The notes under the pieces are model-generated. The model saw only the letters and a program-made list of their open reading frames with translations. It did not search any database and was not told the DNA's origin. A DNA stretch of 35,647 nt from a virus. Within the stretch, counting starts at the first letter, position 1, and the number at the start of each line of letters is the position of its first letter. Of this stretch, positions 1 to 7,312 are shown piece by piece. The stretch is taken from positions 1-35,647 of the IMG/VR virus record IMGVR_UViG_3300027963_005060, one strand, 5' to 3'. The translations under genes were made by a program, and so were the position numbers.

Positions 1-224
1 ATGAGCGTTTCACGGATGTAGGAGACAAATTCCAGGCCACTCATGCCCGGTAGATCCAGTTCGGTCAGCACAATGTAAAAGTCGCGACGACTCAACTGCA
101 ACAGGGCAGTTTCGGCATTGCTGGCTTCGGCGATGCGATCGTAGTCCAGCTCATGCAACTGGTGCCGAATAATACCACGCATGGTGGTGTTGCGATCTAC
201 AATGAGAAAATGCGGTGTTGACAT
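1..224 (-). CDS. CheY-like pseudo-receiver domain protein (partial)
   Basis: The 74 visible N-terminal residues follow the response-regulator receiver pattern: hydrophobic strand FLIVDR, then MRGIIRHQLHEL, EASNAETALLQL and VLTELDLPGMSGLEFVSYIR, which aligns closely with CheY-type proteins. The gene runs off the left edge, so the Thr and Lys switch residues cannot be seen. The phosphoacceptor Asp position (CheY D57) is Glu55, and the second acidic Mg-site residue (CheY D13) is Arg11. Glu at the acceptor site often mimics phosphorylation, so I infer a phosphorylation-independent regulator. The ATG at 224 was chosen because the receiver fold begins directly after it. It is the last visible gene of a minus-strand run. 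Any output domain would lie outside the window. Confidence 0.8.
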   Translation of the reverse strand, partial: MSTPHFLIVDRNTTMRGIIRHQLHELDYDRIAEASNAETALLQLSRRDFYIVLTELDLPGMSGLEFVSYIRETL

Positions 225-228
225 GACG

Positions 229-265
229 TTGACTTTTTGTACTTATTACTGTAACAAAAAGTCAA
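229..265. repeat. 12-bp perfect inverted repeat between genes
   Basis: TTGACTTTTTGT (229-240) is repeated inverted at 254-265 with a 13-nt spacer, just upstream of the pseudo-receiver start. Read on the minus strand, the outer arm supplies a TTGACT -35-like box with TACAAA 18 nt later. The element may be an operator around a promoter or a hairpin in the leader. Confidence 0.6.
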
Positions 266-272
266 TATGCAG

Positions 273-749
273 TCAACCGTTGGCTATCTTTAGGTTTCTC
301 AAGCGATCTGCTGCGTTTGTGGCTGCAAAAGCCCAGGGCTTGATTTTGGGTGTGATGTTGCAAGTGCCACGAATGTAACCAATGGCCTGTGCAACCACAT
401 TTGAACTGGCATGCTCGTCAGCTGAATTGATATCCAGGTGCACTTCCACCTGGCGGTCCTCCAACACATCGGCTAGACGCAGATACAGCTCGGATACCTT
501 GTACACTTCGGTCATGAGTCGGGTGTTGGGTCGATCTGCTCGCTGGTCCCAGTCACGCTCTCGAGTGACTTCACCGAACAAACGGCAACCGTGTTTGCCG
601 TCTATGTGAACCACAACAGCAGCGGTGTAAACTGCATACCACGTATCGTTTTCTCTCACACGCTCGGAATCTACACCAATGTAAATTCTAGTCTGCGCAC
701 TCTGTGCCTGGATGAAGCTTTTTACTGCGTTGATGTCAAAAGGTTTCAT
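273..749 (-). CDS. DUF458/YkuK-type RNase H-like protein
   Basis: This 158-residue protein matches my memory of the YkuK/DUF458 family, which has an RNase H-like fold. The visible signature is IYIGVDSE near residue 22, then LMTEVYKVSELYLRLADVL, VEVHLDINSADEHASSNVVAQAIGYIRG and KPWAFAATNAADRL. The acidic residues in GVDSE and HLDIN are where a metal-dependent nuclease would place its ligands. The length is that of the family. It lies 6 nt downstream of the TTT binding-protein gene in the same direction, so it is probably co-transcribed. The biological role of the family is not established; nuclease activity is inferred from the fold only. Confidence 0.75.
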   Translation of the reverse strand: MKPFDINAVKSFIQAQSAQTRIYIGVDSERVRENDTWYAVYTAAVVVHIDGKHGCRLFGEVTRERDWDQRADRPNTRLMTEVYKVSELYLRLADVLEDRQVEVHLDINSADEHASSNVVAQAIGYIRGTCNITPKIKPWAFAATNAADRLRNLKIANG

Positions 750-755
750 TAATGG

Positions 756-1682
756 TTATTCACTAGCCATATTTGCTTTTTTAATCAGGGTTTGGAGATG
801 AGAAATTTCTTTTTGTAATTGTTCAATTGACAATGTCTTGCTGCCCGGAGCAATAGTTAATCCTTCGGCCTTGTAGGGCTTGTTGAGAATTGGATCATCT
901 AATACCTGTGTCAGTGTTTTTTGTATCAACGCAATGTTTTCTTTGTTGGTGGGATTGTTGCTTACAATAAAAAAATGTGAGTTAACAGTCAAGTCATTGA
1001 TGCCAAATTCTTTGATACTGGGCACTGCTGGTAGGTCTGGATCCCTTTGATCGGTTAAACTTACTATGGGCAATAGTTGTTGTGCTTGGATGTACTTCAT
1101 GGCCTGGTCAGTGTGCAAAATTGCTATGTCGGTTCGACCTGCCAGGATATCAATCATTCGTTGGGCATCGCTGGGATACGGGACATCAATCATGTTTTTG
1201 TTCAAATTGGTTTTTAACATCTCGCCAACCAAAAAGCTCAGACTGCCTTTTCCAGAGGTTGAATATGTTAAACTTTTCTTGCTGTCGTAGTTCTGTAAGT
1301 CTCTAAACGTGCGAATAGTTGAGTCAGGATGGACCCCTACCATCATGTTCAATCGACCCAGAGAAGCCACTGGCGGAAAAACACTCAGTGAAAACTTTTC
1401 TGGTTTGAGTGCAAATGTCAGCGGAGTACCAAACATCAACAACACAGTGTCAGACCTGGGCGCTGCTGATACTATGTTTGCAGCTATCTCCCCACCTGCA
1501 CCCGGACGATTTTCCACAATTATTGTTCGACCGGACAGCTCTCGAACGTCCCGAGCCAACAATCTGGCCAACTTGTCAGTGGGTCCACCCACTCCAAACG
1601 GAACAACCAGTCTGATGACTTCATTGGCCAGTGTTGTGGTAACAGCTGAAGCAAGTAAAAGTGCTATTAAAAATTTTTTCAT
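756..1682 (-). CDS. TTT/Bug-family periplasmic solute-binding protein (copy 1)
   Basis: A 308-residue TctC/Bug-type receptor. It opens with a signal peptide (MKKFLIALLLASAVTTTLA), then shows the family hallmarks IRLVVPFGVGGPTDKLARLLA and ENRPGAGGEIAAN. In tripartite tricarboxylate transporters such proteins bind carboxylates in the periplasm and deliver them to TctA/TctB membrane partners. No membrane partner is visible here, so it would have to use host transporters or act alone. A longer frame reaching 1889 exists, but the signal peptide fixes the start at 1682. It lies 2 nt downstream of the 2OG oxygenase gene. Ligand unknown. Confidence 0.85.
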   Translation of the reverse strand: MKKFLIALLLASAVTTTLANEVIRLVVPFGVGGPTDKLARLLARDVRELSGRTIIVENRPGAGGEIAANIVSAAPRSDTVLLMFGTPLTFALKPEKFSLSVFPPVASLGRLNMMVGVHPDSTIRTFRDLQNYDSKKSLTYSTSGKGSLSFLVGEMLKTNLNKNMIDVPYPSDAQRMIDILAGRTDIAILHTDQAMKYIQAQQLLPIVSLTDQRDPDLPAVPSIKEFGINDLTVNSHFFIVSNNPTNKENIALIQKTLTQVLDDPILNKPYKAEGLTIAPGSKTLSIEQLQKEISHLQTLIKKANMASE

Positions 1683-1684
1683 TG

Positions 1685-2380
1685 TCAAACCCCGTGTAAA
1701 ATATTTGTTGAACGCACAATTTCTTCTGTGCGTGATGTTTTGATTCCGGTTACCAATAAACTGGTTCTCAGAGTGTTGCTGGCATTGGCTGTGCAGTGCG
1801 GAATGTCCTGCCAACGAAAGCTGTGAAATTCTCCGGCACGCCAGTGTGTGTAAGTGTGTGTGCCATAGGCATAAAAATGTCCCGGACACCAGTCTTCCAG
1901 CATCACAATGAATCTAATTAAATTTTCAGCTGGCACACCTGGCCATCCAACTTGATATGTGTCCAGGTGAAGATTAAACACTTGACCGGTTTTTTGTACA
2001 TGTATTCTAGAGTTGACACGATCTAATGCAAAAAACTCCACCATGTGTGAAAATACAGGAAACTTTACTGCATTGGGTTCGATATCGGTGAGTTCTAATT
2101 TTGGATTGCCACCGCCGCGAATTATGTCAAGTTCTTGGCTATGTACCCTTGCAGTTCTTTCTGGTCCGGGCAGTGCCAGAGAAGTATTAGACAAAGAACT
2201 AATGTTATGCCATGACAACGGCATAGTTGACTGCTTGACAGTGTCAAGTTCGTTGTTCCAATTGCCTGAAAATTGTCCATGTACAGTAAACCACTCGCCG
2301 GGTTGATCCCGGCGAGTGTTGTCAAAATGATATTGACTTTGTGGCTTTAGTTGATCTAGGTAACTTTTTTCAACGTTCAA
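1685..2380 (-). CDS. 2OG-Fe(II) dioxygenase-like protein
   Basis: A 231-residue protein whose C-terminal half carries the double-stranded beta-helix iron signature: His138-x-Asp140 in NLHLDTYQ, a distal His195 in DIPHCTANAS and Arg205 in LRTSLLVTG for 2-oxoglutarate binding. Between them lies RFIVMLEDWCPGHFYAYG, resembling aspartyl/asparaginyl hydroxylase-like phage oxygenases. The start overlaps the stop of the upstream DctP-like gene by four bases (ATGA), which implies translational coupling. The substrate cannot be told from sequence; hydroxylation of a protein or small molecule is the family expectation. Confidence 0.7.
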   Translation of the reverse strand: MNVEKSYLDQLKPQSQYHFDNTRRDQPGEWFTVHGQFSGNWNNELDTVKQSTMPLSWHNISSLSNTSLALPGPERTARVHSQELDIIRGGGNPKLELTDIEPNAVKFPVFSHMVEFFALDRVNSRIHVQKTGQVFNLHLDTYQVGWPGVPAENLIRFIVMLEDWCPGHFYAYGTHTYTHWRAGEFHSFRWQDIPHCTANASNTLRTSLLVTGIKTSRTEEIVRSTNILHGV

Positions 2381-3333
2381 TGAATACTCCGTAGTGCTTG
2401 GACCACACCCGGACTAAAATATGTTTCGTACTTGCTGTAGATTGGTTGAACTGCGTCAACAAATCGAGCACGCTCTTTGGCAGTCATGGTCACGGTTGGA
2501 ATACCTAAACCTGCTGCTGCTTTTTGTACTTCGGCAACACTGGCAAGACTTTCGGCACGTTCCATCAATGCAGCTGAGCGAGCAGCACGAGCAAAAATTT
2601 CTTTTGTTTCTTGATCAAAACTGTTCCAGATGCCTTGATTCATCACAATGCTGGTCAAAAACAAATTGTGTTCGGTATGGTTGATATATTTACTGGCTTT
2701 GTCATAGCCCAGCAAGAAAAATCTTGGGTATGTGGCTTCACCGGTATCAACTTCACCGCTGATCAATGAACTGGCAAAATTTTCTGTGGAAATTTTAACT
2801 GGGGTAGCGTTCAAGCCAGAGAACATGTCCAAGCTCACTGGATTGTTGGTGCAACGAACACGCAGTTGTTCAAAAGACTCCACACTTTCGATAGCCACAT
2901 TTGATGGCATTGTGCGGAATCCACCGGAAAATGTGTATACCAATGGTTGCACCTGGCTACGACTTGCAACACCGTCGAGCAAGGCACGACCGATTGTGCC
3001 ATCCAGTGCCAATTGAGCTTGCTCAGCGTCCTGATACAAGAATGGCAGACCCCAGGCGTACAAATCATGGTTAATTTCGGCCAAGGTGTTGACATACACG
3101 CTGGCCATGTCAACGATTGCGCTGTCTACCATGTCTACCACAGTTCTACGATCGCGTGGCAATGTAGTGAGATTTGTTCCAACTTTTTTGTTGTAGTCAG
3201 GCAAATCCAATACGTCGATTGTGATACGGCCGTTTGTTTCTGCCGAAACTTCGCTAGCAAAATGGCGTGCAGCTTTGTGAAATACTTCGTAAGGTTCGTG
3301 GGCAAGTACCCAGGTAAGAGTGATTGGTTTCAT
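2377..3333 (-). CDS. TRAP DctP-like solute-binding protein without signal peptide (copy 1)
   Basis: A 318-residue protein with the DctP fold signature: N-terminal strand LTWVLAHEPYEVFHKAARHFA, ethanolamine-like GLPFLYQDAEQAQLAL, and FSGGFRTMPS followed by a conserved Arg in LRVRCTNNPVSLDMF, the usual carboxylate clamp region. The mature domain starts at about residue 4, with no signal peptide or lipobox, so the protein should stay in the cytoplasm. No DctQ/DctM membrane genes are nearby. The leader contains AAGGA eight bases before the ATG. A frameshifted paralogue lies at 20077-21031 and shares the WVxAHEP opening. Transport, ligand sequestration or sensing are all possible roles. Confidence 0.8.
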   Translation of the reverse strand: MKPITLTWVLAHEPYEVFHKAARHFASEVSAETNGRITIDVLDLPDYNKKVGTNLTTLPRDRRTVVDMVDSAIVDMASVYVNTLAEINHDLYAWGLPFLYQDAEQAQLALDGTIGRALLDGVASRSQVQPLVYTFSGGFRTMPSNVAIESVESFEQLRVRCTNNPVSLDMFSGLNATPVKISTENFASSLISGEVDTGEATYPRFFLLGYDKASKYINHTEHNLFLTSIVMNQGIWNSFDQETKEIFARAARSAALMERAESLASVAEVQKAAAGLGIPTVTMTAKERARFVDAVQPIYSKYETYFSPGVVQALRSIH

Positions 3334-3436
3334 GGAATATGTCCTTTAAATGTACTGATGGTATCAGTGTAACGCTCAAAATATTTATGATTGTTGTAAT
3401 TTTTTAAGCATTAACTTATTATTTGTGCAATATTCT

Positions 3437-3512
3437 TGGCTCCTCGACCTGGGCTCGAACCAGGGACCCTTTGATTAACAGTCAAATGCTCTACCGACTG
3501 AGCTATCGAGGA
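3437..3512 (-). tRNA. tRNA-Asn(GTT)
   Basis: Complete cloverleaf: acceptor TCCTCGA/TCGAGGA, anticodon loop with GTT, T-arm with TTCGAGC, discriminator G and encoded CCA (3437-3439). It opens the minus-strand stretch leading into the DctP-like gene. Confidence 0.95.
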
Positions 3513-3535
3513 GCCAAGAACACCAACAAAAACTT

Positions 3536-3626
3536 TGGCGGAAACGGTGAGATTCGAACTCACGGAACACTTTTGATGTTCGACTCCTTAGCAAGGAGCT
3601 GCCTTCGGCCACTCGGCCACGTTTCC
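3536..3626 (-). tRNA. tRNA-Ser(GCT)
   Basis: Type II tRNA with a long variable arm. Acceptor GGAAACG pairs with CGTTTCC, the anticodon loop is TGCTAAG, the T-loop is TTCGAAT, and G73 plus CCA are encoded (CCA at 3536-3538). Confidence 0.95.
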
Positions 3627-3635
3627 ATTACTTCT

Positions 3636-4094
3636 TTACTTACCCACAGTCTGCTCCCCCACCACATATTCATAGTTCACAGTTTCACTGTTGGTTCTCA
3701 ATACCAGGGCGCCGTTTTTCAAATGAAAGCGACGAGCCATTTCTGTGGGCGGACTCAAGGTAACAAATCTCTGGATACTGCTTTTGTGCTCACGAATGTG
3801 GCGCACAGCATCGAATATAAGAGTGCGGCCAGCACCGGGTTGGTAGCTCCAGATGGTGTAGAACACAGCCACATCTGGGGTGTCGGTCAGTTCAAACAGT
3901 TCACTTTCTGTTGTGGGTATGCGATTTTGATAGCTCACACAGGTGATGGCCTGCGCTGAGTTGTCAGGGTTGCGCAGCACAAAGATGTCACGATTGTCGC
4001 CCACACGCACCGTTTGTGGTATGGTGGGTCGCACCGGATCATCGCTCAATAGCGAAATCAAGCTGTCAGTGACGCTTCTGATCAGGTGCAACAT
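3636..4094 (-). CDS. Phage protein, possible GNAT-like acyltransferase
   Basis: A 152-residue protein lying 9 nt before tRNA-Ser. I do not recognise it with certainty. The C-terminal half (VAVFYTIWSYQPGAGRTLIFDAV, then RFVTLSPPTEMARRFHLKNGA) has the rhythm of a small acyltransferase: a beta strand, a glycine-rich turn, a helix, and a short helix ending in KNGA. Similar small proteins occur in T4-like phages as far as I recall. No signal peptide or membrane segment is visible. An HMM comparison with GNAT families would settle it. Confidence 0.6.
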   Translation of the reverse strand: MLHLIRSVTDSLISLLSDDPVRPTIPQTVRVGDNRDIFVLRNPDNSAQAITCVSYQNRIPTTESELFELTDTPDVAVFYTIWSYQPGAGRTLIFDAVRHIREHKSSIQRFVTLSPPTEMARRFHLKNGALVLRTNSETVNYEYVVGEQTVGK

Positions 4095-4137
4095 AGTGGT
4101 GGTTAAGTTTTAAAAAAATAAAATTTACAATTTAACT

Positions 4138-4211
4138 TGGAGCGGGATACGAGAATCGAACTCGTCACTAAACCTTGGCAAGGTTTCGAGATACCACTTC
4201 ACCAATCCCGC
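4138..4211 (-). tRNA. tRNA-Gly(GCC)
   Basis: Acceptor GCGGGAT/ATCCCGC, anticodon loop TTGCCAA, T-loop TTCGATT, T73 and encoded CCA. An HNH endonuclease gene ends only 4 nt upstream of its 5' end. Confidence 0.95.
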
Positions 4212-4215
4212 ATAT

Positions 4216-4611
4216 CTAATTTAATGGAAGACCTCTCGCAGCTCTTCCATTACCTTTATTTCTAGCACTAAATGTATCAGTTTGACTGTGACAGTTAGGG
4301 CATATTAATCTTAAATTATCTGGACTATTGTTTCCGGCGTTTCCATCTGTGTGATCAACTTGCAATGTTAATGGTTTGCTATTATGTTCGCTAATCCCAC
4401 AACAACTACATTTATATCCTCTGACTTCTGTCAACACTTTCCTAATAGTTTTACGATCTCTTAGTTCTCCTCGATTAAATCTATTAATCGTTTCAGTAAA
4501 TATTCCTTTGGCACTGCAAGGATTGCTACAGTACACATTCATTTTTTGTAGAGACCAAATTGATTCGTTCCCACAAGTTTTGCAAAGATAAGTTTTGGTA
4601 GAGCGTTTCAT
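4216..4611 (-). CDS. HNH endonuclease (putative homing endonuclease)
   Basis: A 131-residue protein. The N-terminus has a zinc-finger-like CKTCGNES...YCSNPC. The C-terminal half is a textbook HNH domain: CSCCG, then LQVDHTDGNAGNNSPDNLRLICPNCHSQTD, with the catalytic His in VDH, the Asn in PDNL, the second His in NCHSQ and two CxxC zinc pairs. Such stand-alone genes spread by cutting alleles lacking them. This one stops 4 nt before tRNA-Gly and follows tRNA-Val, a typical homing position inside a tRNA cluster. The ATG at 4611 was chosen; a GTG at 4626 in the same frame is an alternative. Confidence 0.9.
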   Translation of the reverse strand: MKRSTKTYLCKTCGNESIWSLQKMNVYCSNPCSAKGIFTETINRFNRGELRDRKTIRKVLTEVRGYKCSCCGISEHNSKPLTLQVDHTDGNAGNNSPDNLRLICPNCHSQTDTFSARNKGNGRAARGLPLN

Positions 4612-4680
4612 ACATTTATTTATCACTCTACCAAAATAAATCTATCGCTAAACTCGGAATATTTACTATTTTCTATTGCC

Positions 4681-4728
4681 AATTGAAAAAATATGCCATA
4701 TTTTTTCAATTTAATTGAAAAAATATGG
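4681..4728. repeat. Three alternating copies of a 16-nt AT-rich repeat
   Basis: AATTGAAAAAATATGG is present at 4713-4728, inverted at 4696-4711, and again direct (15 of 16) at 4681-4695. Adjacent copies form perfect palindromes, so RNA from this stretch can pair copies 1-2 or 2-3 but not both. The last GG of copy 3 is part of the CCA of tRNA-Val, so on the minus strand this is the tRNA trailer. It could act as a processing or termination signal. Confidence 0.85.
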
Positions 4729-4801
4729 TACCTGGGACTGGACTCGAACCAGTATCGCTCTCCGTGTAAAGGAGACGTATAACCTCTCTACGCACCCAGG
4801 C
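4726..4801 (-). tRNA. tRNA-Val(TAC)
   Basis: Acceptor GCCTGGG pairs with CCCAGGT (G-U at 1-72), the anticodon loop is TTTACAC, the T-arm is ACTGG-TTCGAGT-CCAGT, and A73 plus CCA are encoded. The trailer is the alternating repeat described at 4681-4728. Confidence 0.95.
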
Positions 4802-4904
4802 TCTTGTGTTCTCTCAAATAATTATTTTTCTCTGTATTTTTTTTGTATCTATTTGCGTTGTTGCACTTGATTGATAAATATATTTATAAAAACAGGAGGC
4901 AGTA

Positions 4905-5153
4905 ATGTCAGTAAACACAAACGCAACATGGGAAATAGGGTATGCTACCCCAGAACAAGTTGGTCTAATAAATCAACAGATGGCAATTTACGTATCTGAC
5001 GGGTGGACTGATGGACAAGCTAGCATTAGTCAGGATTCACAAGGTCGTAATGTTGCACAAAGAACATGGGACACGATAGAGCATGCACAAGCGTATAAAA
5101 TCTGGACCGAATCGACATTTTCAGGATTTGTTGTAGTAACAATTGCAGCTTAA
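4905..5153 (+). CDS. Small hypothetical protein, lone plus-strand gene
   Basis: An 82-residue protein with a strong ribosome binding site (AGGAGG five bases before the ATG), which supports it as a real gene despite its isolation. The sequence (WEIGYATPEQVGLINQQMAIYVSDGW, later TWDTIEHAQAYKIWTEST) is not one I can place; there is no signal peptide, metal motif or membrane segment. It is one of only two plus-strand genes in the window and is convergent with the PP-loop gene at 5237. The 84 bases after its stop contain no clear terminator. Confidence 0.75.
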   Translation: MSVNTNATWEIGYATPEQVGLINQQMAIYVSDGWTDGQASISQDSQGRNVAQRTWDTIEHAQAYKIWTESTFSGFVVVTIAA

Positions 5154-5236
5154 TACCAAGCTGTGTACCCTTGACCGGTCTTCAAGACAACAGTTGATTA
5201 TTTTTATCATTGATTCTGTTTGTTGCGTATAATCTG

Positions 5237-6370
5237 TCAGGAACCTAGATTATAAACTCGGCTGCGCATAGTCTTAAATCCTTGACTAATGTTGTTTGGG
5301 TTGGCTTTCCACTTGTTGGGCACAACTTGCCACATGTGATCCAGTCCTGTGCGCCAAGAATATTTGACAGGATCGTTATTGGGCAAGTCAAAAATCCATG
5401 TGTCCCTTAGGCTAAAAATCATGCTAGGTGTTTTGAATTGATAAGGTACCGGATACCACCCGGGATAAATCAAACGGTGAAGCCCATTTGACGTCAAATA
5501 ATATTTTTTACCATTGATTGTGTTACACACCACATTACGTGGATCTGTAGTAATATCGGCACTGCCTGGTGTGACTGACTTCATGTATCGCTTGACAACG
5601 TGCCCTTGCTTAATTGGTATGTTGACTGCGTCTGGGCTCCAGTAAAACAATTCGTTAAAGTCCCAGGCCCGATTTAGTATCTGTGATTGTGCATTAACGG
5701 CTCCGTCAATTAGATCTATAAAATTGAAATAGTAATTTTGTTTGTGCTGATGCACATGTGGTTTGTCAAAGCCATGCACAAAACCAACTCGTTTGCCTGC
5801 GGTGATCATGTCACGCCAGTGCGCTTGGCTTAACTTGATATTGAGTCTGCTGACATTACATGGACCAAAATGAAAACTCATGTAATATATCCAATCAAAC
5901 TTGGATTCTTTATCTGAAAAGTAATCTATTTCAAGTCGGGTTAAGTCTACAATTGTGTGTTTTAGCCCGGGCTGTGTTAGTTGAGCCTGTGCTACTTTAG
6001 GTGCTGCTACATTAAAAACTTCAGCATTCATAAATCCTAGACGATCAGTGCAGGCTTCGTAATTGACGTAGCTTGCAACTTCATCCAGTTTGATATTGTT
6101 GTTGATGAAAGAATTCAGTACATTACTGGAGTCTGCACCGCCACTGAGCCACAGCACAACATAATCGTATTGATCTCTGATTTGCTGGGCCCGTTGTCGG
6201 TACAGCTCTTCAAGAGTTTCTGTAGGTTCCACTTGCCAGTTGAGATTGCTGTACACCTCTTGGTTGAAATTCCATTTCAACGGCATGCCCGAACGTTCGT
6301 GTTCCAGTATAGCTTCCAGCTTGCTGTAAAACTTCAGCTCACCAACTTGGTAAAATCCAAACTGATCCAT
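5237..6370 (-). CDS. PP-loop ATPase-like protein (copy 1)
   Basis: A 377-residue protein with the PP-loop pyrophosphatase motif LSGGADSS at residues 75-82, as in asparagine synthetase, QueC, ThiI and NAD synthetase. The N-terminal 70 residues (GFYQVGELKFYSKLEAIL, WNFNQEVY, LEELYRQRAQQIRDQYDY) and the motif match the protein at 17879-19063 closely, so the two are paralogues. No zinc cysteines of QueC or TilS-type tRNA domain is visible. The family adenylates a substrate using ATP; the substrate here is unknown. It begins 10 nt after the omega-like gene in one operon. A longer frame upstream to 6571 is rejected because homology starts at 6370. Confidence 0.8.
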   Translation of the reverse strand: MDQFGFYQVGELKFYSKLEAILEHERSGMPLKWNFNQEVYSNLNWQVEPTETLEELYRQRAQQIRDQYDYVVLWLSGGADSSNVLNSFINNNIKLDEVASYVNYEACTDRLGFMNAEVFNVAAPKVAQAQLTQPGLKHTIVDLTRLEIDYFSDKESKFDWIYYMSFHFGPCNVSRLNIKLSQAHWRDMITAGKRVGFVHGFDKPHVHQHKQNYYFNFIDLIDGAVNAQSQILNRAWDFNELFYWSPDAVNIPIKQGHVVKRYMKSVTPGSADITTDPRNVVCNTINGKKYYLTSNGLHRLIYPGWYPVPYQFKTPSMIFSLRDTWIFDLPNNDPVKYSWRTGLDHMWQVVPNKWKANPNNISQGFKTMRSRVYNLGS

Positions 6371-6380
6371 GTTTGTGATA

Positions 6381-6611
6381 TCAACGAACCTTGCGCAGGT
6401 ACTCCAGCCCCACCAGGCCCTGTTGCACATCCAGCAATGCTGACACTGGTGCATTGACATGAGTGGCCCAGTCATTTTGTTTCTGAGCATGTACCAGTTC
6501 TCGAGCACGAGCAGCAGCCACCAACACCAGATTGTAGCGACTGTTGTCAATGGCTTCCACACACTTTTCAAGATTTATCTGTGTGCCACGGCTGAGAGTT
6601 AGTTTGGTCAT
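6381..6611 (-). CDS. rpoZ: RNA polymerase omega subunit-like protein
   Basis: A 76-residue protein resembling bacterial omega: INLEKCVEAIDNSRYNLVLVAAARARELV (residues 12-40) corresponds to the conserved omega core (NRFDLVLVAARRARQ), followed by APVSALLDVQQGLVG, matching the region that contacts beta-prime. Omega helps assemble RNA polymerase and, in some bacteria, forms part of the ppGpp site. A phage copy could replace host omega to change polymerase behaviour. The gene is first in its operon behind a good sigma70 promoter and is followed by PP-loop copy 1 after 9 nt. Confidence 0.8.
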   Translation of the reverse strand: MTKLTLSRGTQINLEKCVEAIDNSRYNLVLVAAARARELVHAQKQNDWATHVNAPVSALLDVQQGLVGLEYLRKVR

Positions 6612-6637
6612 ATGATCTTTCAGTGATTAAAAAATAT

Positions 6638-6666
6638 ATTATACAGCAAGTAAATTTTTTACACAA
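6638..6666 (-). promoter_or_regulatory. Sigma70-type promoter for the omega/PP-loop operon
   Basis: TTGTGT (6661-6666), a 17-nt spacer, then TATAAT (6638-6643), preceded by TG. The predicted start is about 20 nt upstream of the omega ATG. Confidence 0.75.
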
Positions 6667-6685
6667 CTGGTTTTGGCACAAAAGT

Positions 6686-7312
6686 TTATTGTGTTCTAAG
6701 CAATTTTTCGTTGTACTCTCTGAGACGTCCTATCTCTGACAAACACGCATTTAGCAAATATTCGTCGTTGTATATATATTTGTGCAATAACCAATGAAAA
6801 CTTGGGGTTGAAAACGAAAACACATCAAAGTCTGTATCTGTGCCAAAGTATGTTTGGTTTAACGAACTGGATATGTCAATACCGTGCAAGGCTAGTGATT
6901 CTATCTTGACCATGCCACAAACAACAGAATTTTCCACATTGTCTCTAATGGGTAGTGCAGCAATACCGGAAATTTTGATACGTATACCAATCTTGGTGCC
7001 GAGGTCCATGTCTGGGATTTCGAAGTCAATGTCCAATATTTCAAATTTTGTCAACACCCGTTTAAATATGCATTCGTCCTGTTGAAAAAGTTCCAGGGTA
7101 ACAGAGACTTTTTCCAACTCACTATTGTCGTACCAATATGTTTTTTGTTGATCGTCGTCAACCCACTCTGAATAATTTTTCCAGAGACCAAATCTCAAAC
7201 GCATATTGAATCTTGCCATTCTCACAGTTGGAATTTTTCCGCTTAGATCTTTAGGAAACCCAGGCGGCAGCTTATAGGTATTGCTCACACTTGCCCTCTC
7301 TGTAAAGGTCAT
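6686..7312 (-). CDS. Hypothetical protein in the amidinotransferase cluster
   Basis: A 208-residue protein I do not recognise. The middle is rich in alternating hydrophobic strands (MRLRFGLWKN, VSVTLELFQQDECIFKRVL, LGTKIGIRIKISGIAAL, CGMVKIESLALHGIDIS), suggesting a beta-sandwich. The end (LLNACLSEIGRLREYNEKLLR) is helical. No signal peptide or metal motif is visible. It overlaps the end of the amidinotransferase gene by about 40 nt; a later start at 7219 would remove the overlap. Its position suggests a partner role in the same pathway, which is inference only. Confidence 0.7.
   Translation of the reverse strand: MTFTERASVSNTYKLPPGFPKDLSGKIPTVRMARFNMRLRFGLWKNYSEWVDDDQQKTYWYDNSELEKVSVTLELFQQDECIFKRVLTKFEILDIDFEIPDMDLGTKIGIRIKISGIAALPIRDNVENSVVCGMVKIESLALHGIDISSSLNQTYFGTDTDFDVFSFSTPSFHWLLHKYIYNDEYLLNACLSEIGRLREYNEKLLRTQ

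Noticed and set aside
1683-1889. Longer N-terminus of TTT copy 1
   Set aside because: It lies over the upstream gene and would bury the signal peptide.
3423-3959. Plus-strand open frames across the tRNAs
   Set aside because: They are translations of tRNA complements and shadow a minus-strand gene.
6371-6571. Longer N-terminus of PP-loop copy 1
   Set aside because: The extension is Trp/Cys-rich shadow of the omega gene; homology with its paralogue starts at 6370.
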